From positions 1 through 48,291 of the IMG/VR virus record IMGVR_UViG_3300036859_000430: DNA of 48,291 nt. One strand, given 5' to 3'. The first letter of the stretch is position 1. Every line of letters starts with the position of its first letter. Under the pieces are notes generated by a model. It was not told where the DNA came from, did not search any database, and saw nothing but the letters and a program-made list of their open reading frames with translations. Position numbers and translations under genes: made by a program. Positions 31,213 through 38,054 of this stretch are shown here, piece by piece. This stretch comes from a virus.

Positions 31213-32175
31213 CTAGAGCCAATCCTGGTTATCCAGGTACCACTGAACAGTCTGCTTGAGCCCCTGCTCAAAGGTTAGGGGAGCCCGCCACCCCCGCTGG
31301 CGAATATCGGTTCCGTCGATTCCGTAACGTTGATCATGGCCGGGTCGATCAGGGGCAACTAGCTCCACATGGAGTTCCCGACCCATACATTCTGCTATCC
31401 CAGTGGCTAGCTCCAGAGCACTGACTTCTCGTTCGCCTACAACGTGGAAATGGCTAGGATCGTTGGGCTTGTCGATCAGCCAGAGCAGAGCGTCGGCGAT
31501 GCATGCGGCATGAATATAGTACCGACTAACCGGACCGCCGGGACCAGTGTGTATTTGGACCGTCTCCCCATCACGGATTTTCCGAATCACCGTTGGCACG
31601 AACTTTTCCCTGTCCTGCATTTCTCCAATGATGTTCATAGTGCCTACCAAAGTTATCGACAATCCGTAGGTTTCACGGTACGCGATGGCGATATCCTCTT
31701 GCGCCGCCTTGGAGGCTGCATACGGATTGGTTGGATAATGACGATCGCCGGGCTGGAAATCGTACGTCCCTGGAGTGGGACCATAAACCTCAGAGGTAGA
31801 GACGTGTAGGATTTTGACAGGCTTCATAGCTCGAGCATGCTCCAAGATGGATAGCATGAGCGCCACATTGTTTTCGATGAACGGCCTGGGATCGGCGATG
31901 GATCGAGGGATGTGACTGCCGGAAGCCACGTTAATAATGCAATCATATGAGACCGGCCGGTAGAGCGGCTTAGTTAAATTCCAAGTCATAACATCCCATC
32001 GGCCGTTCAGTTTAGGAATCCCTCTACCATCGACCGGCAGCCGTCGCCTGTCCCCTTTTGTGGCGGGATTGAAACTATCCACCACATCTACGTGCCAATC
32101 GGTTTGTTCTAAAATGCATCTGAGCACATGTGATCCCAGGAACCCTCCCCCGCCCGTAAGCAAAACTCTCTTCAT
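31213..32175 (-). CDS. NAD-dependent sugar-nucleotide dehydratase/epimerase (RmlB-like)
   Basis: 320 residues of the extended SDR family. The Rossmann motif is GGGGFLGSH at 8-16; catalytic residues are in STSEVYG and the YAASK motif (Tyr-x-x-x-Lys), with the VASGSHIPRSI segment of RmlB-type enzymes. The usual product would be dTDP-4-keto-6-deoxyglucose; close relatives act as GDP- or UDP-sugar epimerases, so the exact substrate is not certain. With RmlC-like and the glycosyltransferase it makes a small sugar pathway. Normal length for the family. Confidence 0.85.
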   Translation of the reverse strand: MKRVLLTGGGGFLGSHVLRCILEQTDWHVDVVDSFNPATKGDRRRLPVDGRGIPKLNGRWDVMTWNLTKPLYRPVSYDCIINVASGSHIPRSIADPRPFIENNVALMLSILEHARAMKPVKILHVSTSEVYGPTPGTYDFQPGDRHYPTNPYAASKAAQEDIAIAYRETYGLSITLVGTMNIIGEMQDREKFVPTVIRKIRDGETVQIHTGPGGPVSRYYIHAACIADALLWLIDKPNDPSHFHVVGEREVSALELATGIAECMGRELHVELVAPDRPGHDQRYGIDGTDIRQRGWRAPLTFEQGLKQTVQWYLDNQDWL

Positions 32176-32370
32176 TTATATCTCCCCCTCTTTAATAATT
32201 CTCCTATTAAGCAAGTCCTGAACCACCGCAATCATTAGCTCTCGGTTACGACTAGGAACCATATCCCACGGAACTGCCGATTCCGTCCGCGTATCGTAGC
32301 CAAACTGAGGAGCCAGCCGTTCGTAGGATTCGTGGAACATGGCCGCAATCGTTTCAGCGCTCACGTGCAC
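32176..32370 (-). CDS. small phage protein of unknown function
   Basis: 64 residues, GTG start at 32370. The sequence (IAAMFHESYERLAPQFGYDT, then PWDMVPSRNRELMIAVVQDL) resembles a small conserved phage protein that I recall from many genomes without function. The start overlaps the previous stop. Confidence 0.65.
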   Translation of the reverse strand: MHVSAETIAAMFHESYERLAPQFGYDTRTESAVPWDMVPSRNRELMIAVVQDLLNRRIIKEGEI

Positions 32371-32600
32371 ACTTCACAATAAGGCATGGGCTTAATCGCC
32401 CCGGGGAGTAGGACCGGCCGCATGGGAGTGCCACACCGGCCGCACCGGAGCGGCTGCGGTGACGTCCGCGCCGGTCCTGGGGGCTCCTGCCCTCGTCTGT
32501 GCCATACGCACTCGCTGTGACGCTCCGCCGCGACAATGACGGTGCATCCGGAGCGAACACACTTATGGAAAGGCGAATTAGCCACGTGGTCGTTCCCCAT
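32361..32600 (-). CDS. small zinc-ribbon protein
   Basis: 79 residues from the ATG at 32600; a GTG at 32585 is an alternative with GGGGA upstream. It has two Cys groups, KCVRSGCTVIVAAERHSEC and RCGRCGTPM...YCEVC, that can bind one or two zinc ions. The open frame upstream into the next gene is probably not translated. Unknown function. Confidence 0.62.
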   Translation of the reverse strand: MGNDHVANSPFHKCVRSGCTVIVAAERHSECVWHRRGQEPPGPARTSPQPLRCGRCGTPMRPVLLPGAIKPMPYCEVCT

Positions 32601-32895
32601 CTGGTCGGAAACCTGGAGGAAGCTCAATCCGAGGGATAGTGAGTTTGGTTGACCGGGGCGTGGGATTAACCGCTTCGCGTTCGGCTCGATCAGCTTCACT
32701 GGTCAATTGACCCGATAAAACCCTAGCAGCTTCGGGCTGCAAGAACATGAAAAACTGTCCCCATTCGTGTTTTACTACTAGAATCACGTAGGTCTGCGGT
32801 TCTCCTCCCTCTGGATGCCCAATAGCTATCCCTAGGTTAAATGTGTATGGCCGAGGCGCAGGCTGTGTACCCCCCGGCGGAACTTTATCTCCCAT
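32578..32895 (-). CDS. small protein of the replication operon, unknown
   Basis: 105 residues with beta-rich GEPQTYVILVVKHEWGQFFM followed by an Arg/Glu helix (RVLSGQLTSEADRAERE). The stop overlaps the zinc-ribbon gene start. No family is recognised. Confidence 0.58.
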   Translation of the reverse strand: MGDKVPPGGTQPAPRPYTFNLGIAIGHPEGGEPQTYVILVVKHEWGQFFMFLQPEAARVLSGQLTSEADRAEREAVNPTPRSTKLTIPRIELPPGFRPDGERPRG

Positions 32896-32904
32896 TTCCC
32901 TCTC

Positions 32905-33423
32905 CTAATCGTGCGGTTTCCATCCCCGAACTGCATATTGATCCTTGGAGCCCCGATCGAACACCGGGAATGCTGGAGAAGTGTTGGCTATGTCTATTTC
33001 GGCTATGCCGATGAACCCTACCTGCCACACCATGAGCGCAATAAGTTGGGCGCTAGTATTCCATTGATGTAGACAGGGATTGCCTTCCCCCCCTTCCGTG
33101 ACTAGATTGGATTGGTGGCGCTCGGGCGACACGTGCCCTGTCGCTAGAAGCCGAGCGGATCGCTCTGCGTCCGGGCCGACTGCCAGGAAAGCCCCACCCG
33201 GCACCAAGACGCGCATTATTTCAATAAGAACGTATGCGACTTCCTCCTGTGGTACATGCTCAAGAAGATGACCCGCATAGACTCGCTCTGCGCTGTCCGA
33301 ACGGAAGGGCAAATGACGAACATCTGCTACCACATCAGGCAAAACGTCAGGTCTAATGTCAATATCGATCCAGGGAGTAGGAGCGTGACTCCATGGTTCC
33401 CCCGCGCCTAAGTTCAACATCAT
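32905..33423 (-). CDS. class I SAM-dependent methyltransferase
   Basis: 172 residues. Motif I is LNLGAGEPWSH at the N-terminus, motif II-like acidic end is DIDIRPDV, and the DVRHLPF plus HLLEHVPQEEV segments follow the Methyltransf_11 pattern (DLPF...EVLEH). It may act on a sugar, small molecule or protein; nothing points to DNA methylation. Given the sugar enzymes, methylation of a sugar is possible. Start overlaps the WhiB gene end by 4 bases. Confidence 0.75.
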   Translation of the reverse strand: MMLNLGAGEPWSHAPTPWIDIDIRPDVLPDVVADVRHLPFRSDSAERVYAGHLLEHVPQEEVAYVLIEIMRVLVPGGAFLAVGPDAERSARLLATGHVSPERHQSNLVTEGGEGNPCLHQWNTSAQLIALMVWQVGFIGIAEIDIANTSPAFPVFDRGSKDQYAVRGWKPHD

Positions 33424-33728
33424 CGATCAAGCAACTTCCGTAGGTCGTCAACTGAGGAGGATCGTCCCTTTCCCCACACCCGGATAGTAGTCTTTCGCTG
33501 GCTCTCGTCCATGCCTCCCCAGATGCCATCGACTGGATGATTTTCCAGCGCAAACTTCCCACATGGTCCCAATTCGGGGCAATTGATGCAGATACGTTTA
33601 GCCAACTTCACGGCTCGGATATCTCCCGGCTCCGGCACCATGTCCACGTCGGTGGATTTACAATTGGCTCGGGGCAGAACCGGCAGATTCGTCTTAGGGT
33701 ACCTAGTAAAATGTGGACTACCCTTCAT
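33420..33728 (-). CDS. whiB: WhiB-family iron-sulfur transcription factor
   Basis: 102 residues from the ATG at 33728 with GGAGG six bases upstream (the open frame continues upstream without a ribosome site). Cys23, Cys47, Cys50 and Cys56 (C-x23-C-x2-C-x5-C) are the cluster ligands, and GIWGG at 68-72 is the family turn. WhiB proteins are found only in Actinobacteria and their phages and bind the primary sigma factor. In mycobacteriophage TM4 such a protein blocks host division and superinfection; a comparable host-takeover role is likely here. It is the best single pointer to the host phylum. Confidence 0.93.
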   Translation of the reverse strand: MKGSPHFTRYPKTNLPVLPRANCKSTDVDMVPEPGDIRAVKLAKRICINCPELGPCGKFALENHPVDGIWGGMDESQRKTTIRVWGKGRSSSVDDLRKLLDR

Positions 33729-33730
33729 AT

Positions 33731-34132
33731 TTAACCTCCGTCTGTCCAATGCGCCGGGCGCACACAGGTTATTACTCCACACAGATTCCGGAGCCGCCCC
33801 GGTATACGCTCATGGGCTATGGCCCAAGCTACACGCTGAGCTAAAACGCGCTTCCCTCTCTGCACGGCGAATAGTCCGTACCCATCCTTACTTCGACCTC
33901 CCGTCCACAACCAATGTTGCTTAGTGGAGGGTTTGGTATCTTCCAACTGAACATGGATCATGAATCTTCGAGTCATGGCCTCGAGCGTCTTGTCCTCGTT
34001 GCGAATCAATTGATCTACAAGCAATCCTCCCGGACGGAGATTCCCCTCGTGCGCCTTGGCGTAATTGTAGTCAGCTGCGCACAGACCATTAGCTACAGCC
34101 GGAGCCATGCCACAATGAGAGCAATCAGCCAT
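33731..34132 (-). CDS. HNH-like protein with degenerate nuclease motif
   Basis: 133 residues from the ATG at 34132 (GGAGGG upstream). The N-terminus has a zinc pair (CSHCGMAPAVANGLC). The C-terminus follows the HNH endonuclease layout (HWLWTGGRSKDGYG, then RVAWAIAHERIPGRL, CVRPAHWTDGG), but the catalytic His of the usual 'HRVAW' is Gln (AQRVAW) and the 'LDHLC' is LRNLC, so the key histidines are lost. It may be an inactive homing-endonuclease relative kept as a DNA-binding protein. Confidence 0.65.
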   Translation of the reverse strand: MADCSHCGMAPAVANGLCAADYNYAKAHEGNLRPGGLLVDQLIRNEDKTLEAMTRRFMIHVQLEDTKPSTKQHWLWTGGRSKDGYGLFAVQRGKRVLAQRVAWAIAHERIPGRLRNLCGVITCVRPAHWTDGG

Positions 34133-34562
34133 CCCCCCAACCCTCCCCTCTGTTCTCCCTGCGCTGCTTCGCACGCTCCGCTCTGCGCCGCTCAGCCTTA
34201 CTCGCCGTTTCTGGCATATCAATGAGGCCAGTAGCGTCCCCCGATGTATATGAAATACGCAGATTTTTAAGAACCTGCGTCAACTGAGAAACAATGTTGA
34301 TCACTCGATCGGAAGCCTGGCGGCATTTATCCGCCGAAGTGGCACGTTGCCCCTCCTCCGCGAGAACGGATATAGCTGTCGTCTCGGTGGGCTTGGACGT
34401 GCCCGGCCGACCGCCACCCCCATCGGAGCGGCCCCCCAGACCATAGGCGGCTGAATGGACCCATCCATATTCCTCGCGGATGAGGTCCAATTCCCTCTGA
34501 GCAACAGCTATATAAGCCAACAGCTGCCCCGGTGTTAGAACAGTGGTTTCACCATTTGCCAT
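34125..34562 (-). CDS. helical protein of the replication operon
   Basis: 145 residues from the ATG at 34562 with GGGGA upstream; the frame is open further up but overlaps the small membrane protein and the fusion enzyme. It has helix LTPGQLLAYIAVAQRELDLI, a middle Gly-rich linker (LGGRSDGGGGRPG) and a basic C-terminal helix (SKAERRRAERAKQRR). It may bind nucleic acid. No family is recognised. Confidence 0.6.
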   Translation of the reverse strand: MANGETTVLTPGQLLAYIAVAQRELDLIREEYGWVHSAAYGLGGRSDGGGGRPGTSKPTETTAISVLAEEGQRATSADKCRQASDRVINIVSQLTQVLKNLRISYTSGDATGLIDMPETASKAERRRAERAKQRRENRGEGWGDG

Positions 34563-34642
34563 AGTCCCCATCCAATGCCGATGAGTACCGCCCACAGAAT
34601 CAACGAAACAAGCAACAATAAAAGCCAGCGAAGCCCCGTCAC
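34535..34642 (-). CDS. 35-residue single-span membrane protein
   Basis: GTG start overlapping the stop of the fusion enzyme (GTGA). The product is almost entirely one membrane span, LRWLLLLLVSLILWAVLIGI followed by GWGLWQMV and a basic end. The 28-base overlap with the next gene is in another frame. Membrane microproteins of this size are often missed; role unknown. Confidence 0.55.
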   Translation of the reverse strand: MTGLRWLLLLLVSLILWAVLIGIGWGLWQMVKPLF

Positions 34643-35472
34643 AGCAGCTTCCCCCCGTGTCTATGCTCCCGCGTGTCGTTGTATGCAAGCTTCGCTTGCA
34701 GAGCTGATTCAAGATCGATGCTCCATTCGTTGCAAGCTCCGACCAGACGAATGAGCAGGTCAGCGAATTCGGACGGGATGCCTCCTGGCTTGGGAGGATC
34801 AGGGTGCTTCTGATAGTCGTCGCCGTAATACTGAGCCTCAAAATAACTGTGGTTGGGCGCGTTCCCCGCTCGGAGTTCCTCCAGTGCCTCAGACAACTCC
34901 GAGTGCATTAGAGCAATGTCGTCCCCGAAGGTGCGTCCGTCGTGCAGCCAGCCCTTGGCCTCCTGGAACTCGCGGACGCGGACTTGGAGCCCGGCAATGG
35001 TCATGGAGCCGACACGCTCTTCCACAGTTCCATCGAACTCAGGAAGAGGATCAGAATAAACCGTGGGGAAAGCTACTTGCTCCTCAAGCCATTCCGCCGC
35101 ACTGACCTCCCATCCCGGCTCGAACACCCGCACTCCTGGCCGCTCTGCTATGAATGGAGACTTGATCGGCCCTACCACAGCGACAGGCTTGCCAAAGATA
35201 ACAGCGCGCTCGATTTCCATGGGCACACCAGTGGATTGTCCTCCATCGCGCCAGTTGACAAACACGCAGTCGGCTTTATCCAGCGCCGCATGGTCAATTT
35301 CGCGGACGGTTTGGGGAGCCTGGACTCCGTTGTACCAACCCCAGTTGGGATCAAACACAGAGAATCCTCGCGACTTTAGAATCATCCGGATGCGGAAGTG
35401 CTCATTCCAGCTACCCCGCACCGGCTGTGCCTTGTCGATGGGCGACGCCAGATAGCAGACCTTACCGCTCAT
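34639..35472 (-). CDS. fusion of nucleoside 2-deoxyribosyltransferase-like and MazG-like domains (MazZ candidate)
   Basis: 277 residues from the ATG at 35472 (GGAGGAGAA upstream). Residues 1-105 follow the 2-deoxyribosyltransferase pattern: CYLASPID, then LDKADCVFVNW and GVPMEIERAVIFGKP, in which Glu86 fits the nucleophile. Residues about 157-275 form an all-alpha MazG-type NTP pyrophosphatase: HSELSEALEEL gives E192xxE195 and SEFADLLIR gives E235xxD238, the metal-binding pairs. In Z-genome phages MazZ makes dGMP for PurZ from dGTP; a tethered deoxyribosyltransferase could salvage or swap bases. It lies 735 bases downstream of PurZ in the same operon. Confidence 0.8.
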   Translation of the reverse strand: MSGKVCYLASPIDKAQPVRGSWNEHFRIRMILKSRGFSVFDPNWGWYNGVQAPQTVREIDHAALDKADCVFVNWRDGGQSTGVPMEIERAVIFGKPVAVVGPIKSPFIAERPGVRVFEPGWEVSAAEWLEEQVAFPTVYSDPLPEFDGTVEERVGSMTIAGLQVRVREFQEAKGWLHDGRTFGDDIALMHSELSEALEELRAGNAPNHSYFEAQYYGDDYQKHPDPPKPGGIPSEFADLLIRLVGACNEWSIDLESALQAKLAYNDTREHRHGGKLL

Positions 35473-35621
35473 TTCTCCTCCTTGATAAATACCCGGCTGC
35501 CGTCGATATACCATCGTTGCCCACCATCGAACTGCAGAAAGGTCATTTTCCCCTGGCGCACAACCTTGGCTTCCAATATTACCGTCTTACCGGTGGATAC
35601 TTGGCTTAGCTTCTTCTTCAC
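35469..35621 (-). CDS. 50-residue protein between MazG fusion and helical gene
   Basis: GTG start overlapping the previous stop (GTGA), and its TGA overlaps the next ATG (ATGA). The sequence KKLSQVSTGKTVILEAKVVR then FLQFDGGQRWYIDGSRVF is a compact beta-type fold with good composition. No family is recognised. Its exact fit between two genes supports it. Confidence 0.6.
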   Translation of the reverse strand: MKKKLSQVSTGKTVILEAKVVRQGKMTFLQFDGGQRWYIDGSRVFIKEEK

Positions 35622-36211
35622 GGCCACCGCCCCGTTTCCCTGATCCGCCGCGTCATGAGACTATAAACAGTCTCGTCCATGAGAGTGTCCTCGGAGGGCA
35701 AACGCCCTTCTCGATAGGCGGCCACTGCTCGCGCTACTTTCCCCAGGAGATAGAACTGACATGCAGCTTCCGCGCCCGACCCTTCCGGTAGCCCCAACCA
35801 GTGCTCCATGAACTGACCCATGAGGATTAGGTCGGAGGCGGTATATTCCCCGATTTTGTCCTCGATGGCATCGAAATCCTCAGCCGTGCGCTGTCTCCAC
35901 CAATCCTCAACCTTGAGGATATCCACCAGACGCTCGGATGCCTCGTCGGTAAACTCCTCGTCGCGATCCTGTGGTCCCAGTGATAGAGCAAGAGCGGCGG
36001 CAGCCTGCAGCATCGTCTTACCCTCAGCTGCCTGAATATAGAAATATTCAGCCATCTTCCCGCTGTCCCATCCGGCCGCTTCCGCTGCTTCCTGTATCTC
36101 GCGCACCGAGGCTCGACGCGACTCGGCGGGGAGGACCGCGTTGATTTTATTGACCCAATCCTCCATAATAGCCTGATGCGCAACGAACGCCTGCGCGACA
36201 CGCTGGCTCAT
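35618..36211 (-). CDS. all-helical protein next to purZ, possibly MazG/DUF1599-like
   Basis: 197 residues. The C-terminal half has GEYTASDLILMGQFMEHWLG, EAACQFYLLGKVARAVAAYR and PSEDTLMDETVYSLM, resembling the 'K-x-x-x-Y...Dtl-x-D-x-x-Y' pattern of all-alpha NTP pyrophosphatases or DUF1599-type nucleotide proteins. Catalytic acidic pairs are less clear than in the fusion enzyme. The N-terminus is helical (FVAHQAIMEDWVNKINAVL). Its start overlaps the purZ stop by 4 bases, so it may serve the same pathway, but the role is uncertain. Confidence 0.58.
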   Translation of the reverse strand: MSQRVAQAFVAHQAIMEDWVNKINAVLPAESRRASVREIQEAAEAAGWDSGKMAEYFYIQAAEGKTMLQAAAALALSLGPQDRDEEFTDEASERLVDILKVEDWWRQRTAEDFDAIEDKIGEYTASDLILMGQFMEHWLGLPEGSGAEAACQFYLLGKVARAVAAYREGRLPSEDTLMDETVYSLMTRRIRETGRWP

Positions 36212-37320
36212 GTTCGTCTCCTGTCGATGAGAGTGTACGGACTGGTACCGATCAGCGGAATGCTGCAGTCCCCCAGTCCCAATTCCACCATCCGCGATCC
36301 ATATGCCACGTGGGCCAGATCGGAAGAGTGCTCACGACCCACCAATTCCGGAAACCAGTGATCGAACATGGTCAGCACTACAAGTATCGGTCCTCTCGGT
36401 CCGCCGTTGGCTTGGATCGCCCTCTTTGCTAACACAGGGTCCCACATACCTACTCGTCGCAGCTTTTTTGTGACCGTGGTGTACTCCTCCGGTAGACCTA
36501 ATGCCTCCCAAGTCGTCTCCCCCAGTAATGGACCTGAATCCCCCGCCACCCGTATTGGGTAGGCGCGGAAGACAACCCAAATCTCGAGGTTGTAGCCCCA
36601 GGGATTCACTCCTGCCATAGCCAGGAAATCGATAGCGCGGCAGTCGATGGATGTGCAATAGGGGTAGTAACCCGCGTGCAGTCCGAGCCCGTAACCCTGG
36701 ACTCCCTCGATGATAACTGTACCGCCCCTCCGCAAATGCCCCTCGGCTATATCTGCTACATTACAGGTGAAACCCTCTACTAGCTTGGCTCGGCGCATGA
36801 TGCGTTCGGCTCTAGCTGCCCCTACGCCCTTCTGCGTCGAGCCTAGACGCTCCTGCATACCGCTCTCCTGATCTTTATGACGATTCTCCAGCATAGTGAC
36901 CTGGGAGTCCATAAAGAATCGACCGTTCAAGTTGCTCGGACCGACCTCTATAATCTCCTGCTCGAGGACGATTGGATCTACTTCTGATCCCGCCGCAATG
37001 TAACAGTCGGCCCCTGGATTGGTCACGGCTGCGACCGGCAACTGCCGAAAGGCGTACTTCCGATCCAATCGGCCCTTTCCCGTACAAAACGAACACGGGA
37101 ATGGACTAGAATCATAATCCTCTGTAGTGCGTTCATCCACCCAGCCTCTACCTTTACATTCAGGACAGTCTTCCTCAACGTACACCGTGTGCCCCGCATT
37201 AGGTCCGCCCACACGGACGGCCATCAGCTTGTCTCCCTCCTGAGCGGAGAGGTAGCCCGCAATGGCTCCCTTTCCCTCGGAGCCGAATTGGCCTCCCACG
37301 ACTACGATCACCTTACCCAT
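36208..37320 (-). CDS. purZ: PurZ: 2-aminoadenylosuccinate synthetase (Z-genome enzyme) with zinc-finger insertion
   Basis: 370 residues of the PurA family. The N-terminal P-loop-like motif is GGQFGSEGKG; Ser14 stands where E. coli PurA has its catalytic Asp (GTQWGDEGKG), the exchange that defines PurZ. PurZ joins Asp to dGMP on the route to dZTP (2,6-diaminopurine). Further family blocks are GGPNAGHTV (38-46), GSTQKGVGAARAERI, IIEGVQGYGLGLH, TVTKKLRRVGMWD and LTMFDH. Residues about 48-87 are an insertion carrying CPECKGRG and CSFCTGKG, two DnaJ-type CxxCxGxG zinc motifs not part of the PurA core. The stop overlaps the 197-residue gene. Confidence 0.88.
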   Translation of the reverse strand: MGKVIVVVGGQFGSEGKGAIAGYLSAQEGDKLMAVRVGGPNAGHTVYVEEDCPECKGRGWVDERTTEDYDSSPFPCSFCTGKGRLDRKYAFRQLPVAAVTNPGADCYIAAGSEVDPIVLEQEIIEVGPSNLNGRFFMDSQVTMLENRHKDQESGMQERLGSTQKGVGAARAERIMRRAKLVEGFTCNVADIAEGHLRRGGTVIIEGVQGYGLGLHAGYYPYCTSIDCRAIDFLAMAGVNPWGYNLEIWVVFRAYPIRVAGDSGPLLGETTWEALGLPEEYTTVTKKLRRVGMWDPVLAKRAIQANGGPRGPILVVLTMFDHWFPELVGREHSSDLAHVAYGSRMVELGLGDCSIPLIGTSPYTLIDRRRT

Positions 37321-37808
37321 GCTATCTCCCTATCTCCCTGTGCCCAGGTCTTAGGCACCATGCCGTGCTGGAACAGATACCACAGCAAATGCATTTCCGC
37401 CGCCGACATATCCTTGTATTTGGTGCGCCGCTGGAATGCGTCGCCAAAAATAGGTTCTAAGCCTTTGGCGCGGCACTTGGCGAACGCTGCTTTCATGACG
37501 GATGCATTTTGCACCTCCAGTGCTTTTATTCGCGGATCAGTGGTATGCAAATATTTCAACACTCCAATAACTTGCGGAGCCGGTAGCTCATCAAAGCCCT
37601 TTTTGACCGCCCAAGGATATAACCAGTACCGTTCGTAGATGAGTGCCGTGATGGACAGGTCGCGAGCCCACCGCTTAATTATCGCGTAGGCCGGATCGGG
37701 CTCCACCTGAGCGAATTCCAGCGAACCCTTACTAATATGCTCCGGGCCTCCCACCAGGCGAGCCAGACCGCACATACCACCTGGGTCCACAGCTACTAGA
37801 TGCAGCAT
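37308..37808 (-). CDS. RuvC-like Holliday junction resolvase
   Basis: 166 residues of RNase-H fold. The first acidic residue is in LVAVDPGGMCGLA, the second in TALIYERYW, and a later one in the MSAAEMHLLWYL helix. Phage RuvC-like enzymes cut branched replication intermediates before packaging. It overlaps purZ by 13 bases. The substrate is inferred from the family. Confidence 0.72.
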   Translation of the reverse strand: MLHLVAVDPGGMCGLARLVGGPEHISKGSLEFAQVEPDPAYAIIKRWARDLSITALIYERYWLYPWAVKKGFDELPAPQVIGVLKYLHTTDPRIKALEVQNASVMKAAFAKCRAKGLEPIFGDAFQRRTKYKDMSAAEMHLLWYLFQHGMVPKTWAQGDREIAWVR

Positions 37809-38054
37809 TTATACCTTGTCCCCTTTGCTCAGTATCTCCTTACGAGCGACCTGTCGTAAATGATGGATTACTCCCCGCTTAGTCCAACCAAACCATCGTA
37901 TGGTCTCCTCGCCTATACTATATCCAGTGCGCGTGTTGAACGCAGTCAAGGTGACTATTCCAACCCAGCGAATGGGCACTCGTATTCCCCAGAGACGACC
38001 CTTTCCTCTGACTCTCCAAACGGATGAATAGGTTAGCCGCCATTCTATTGCCAT
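37809..38054 (-). CDS. small protein between polymerase and resolvase
   Basis: 81 residues, basic and aromatic (RVRGKGRLWGIRVPIRWVGI, then GEETIRWFGWTKRGVIHHLR). The last part could form a helix-turn-helix-like segment. It overlaps the polymerase gene end by 10 bases. Unknown function, perhaps a polymerase accessory factor or DNA-binding protein. Confidence 0.58.
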   Translation of the reverse strand: MAIEWRLTYSSVWRVRGKGRLWGIRVPIRWVGIVTLTAFNTRTGYSIGEETIRWFGWTKRGVIHHLRQVARKEILSKGDKV

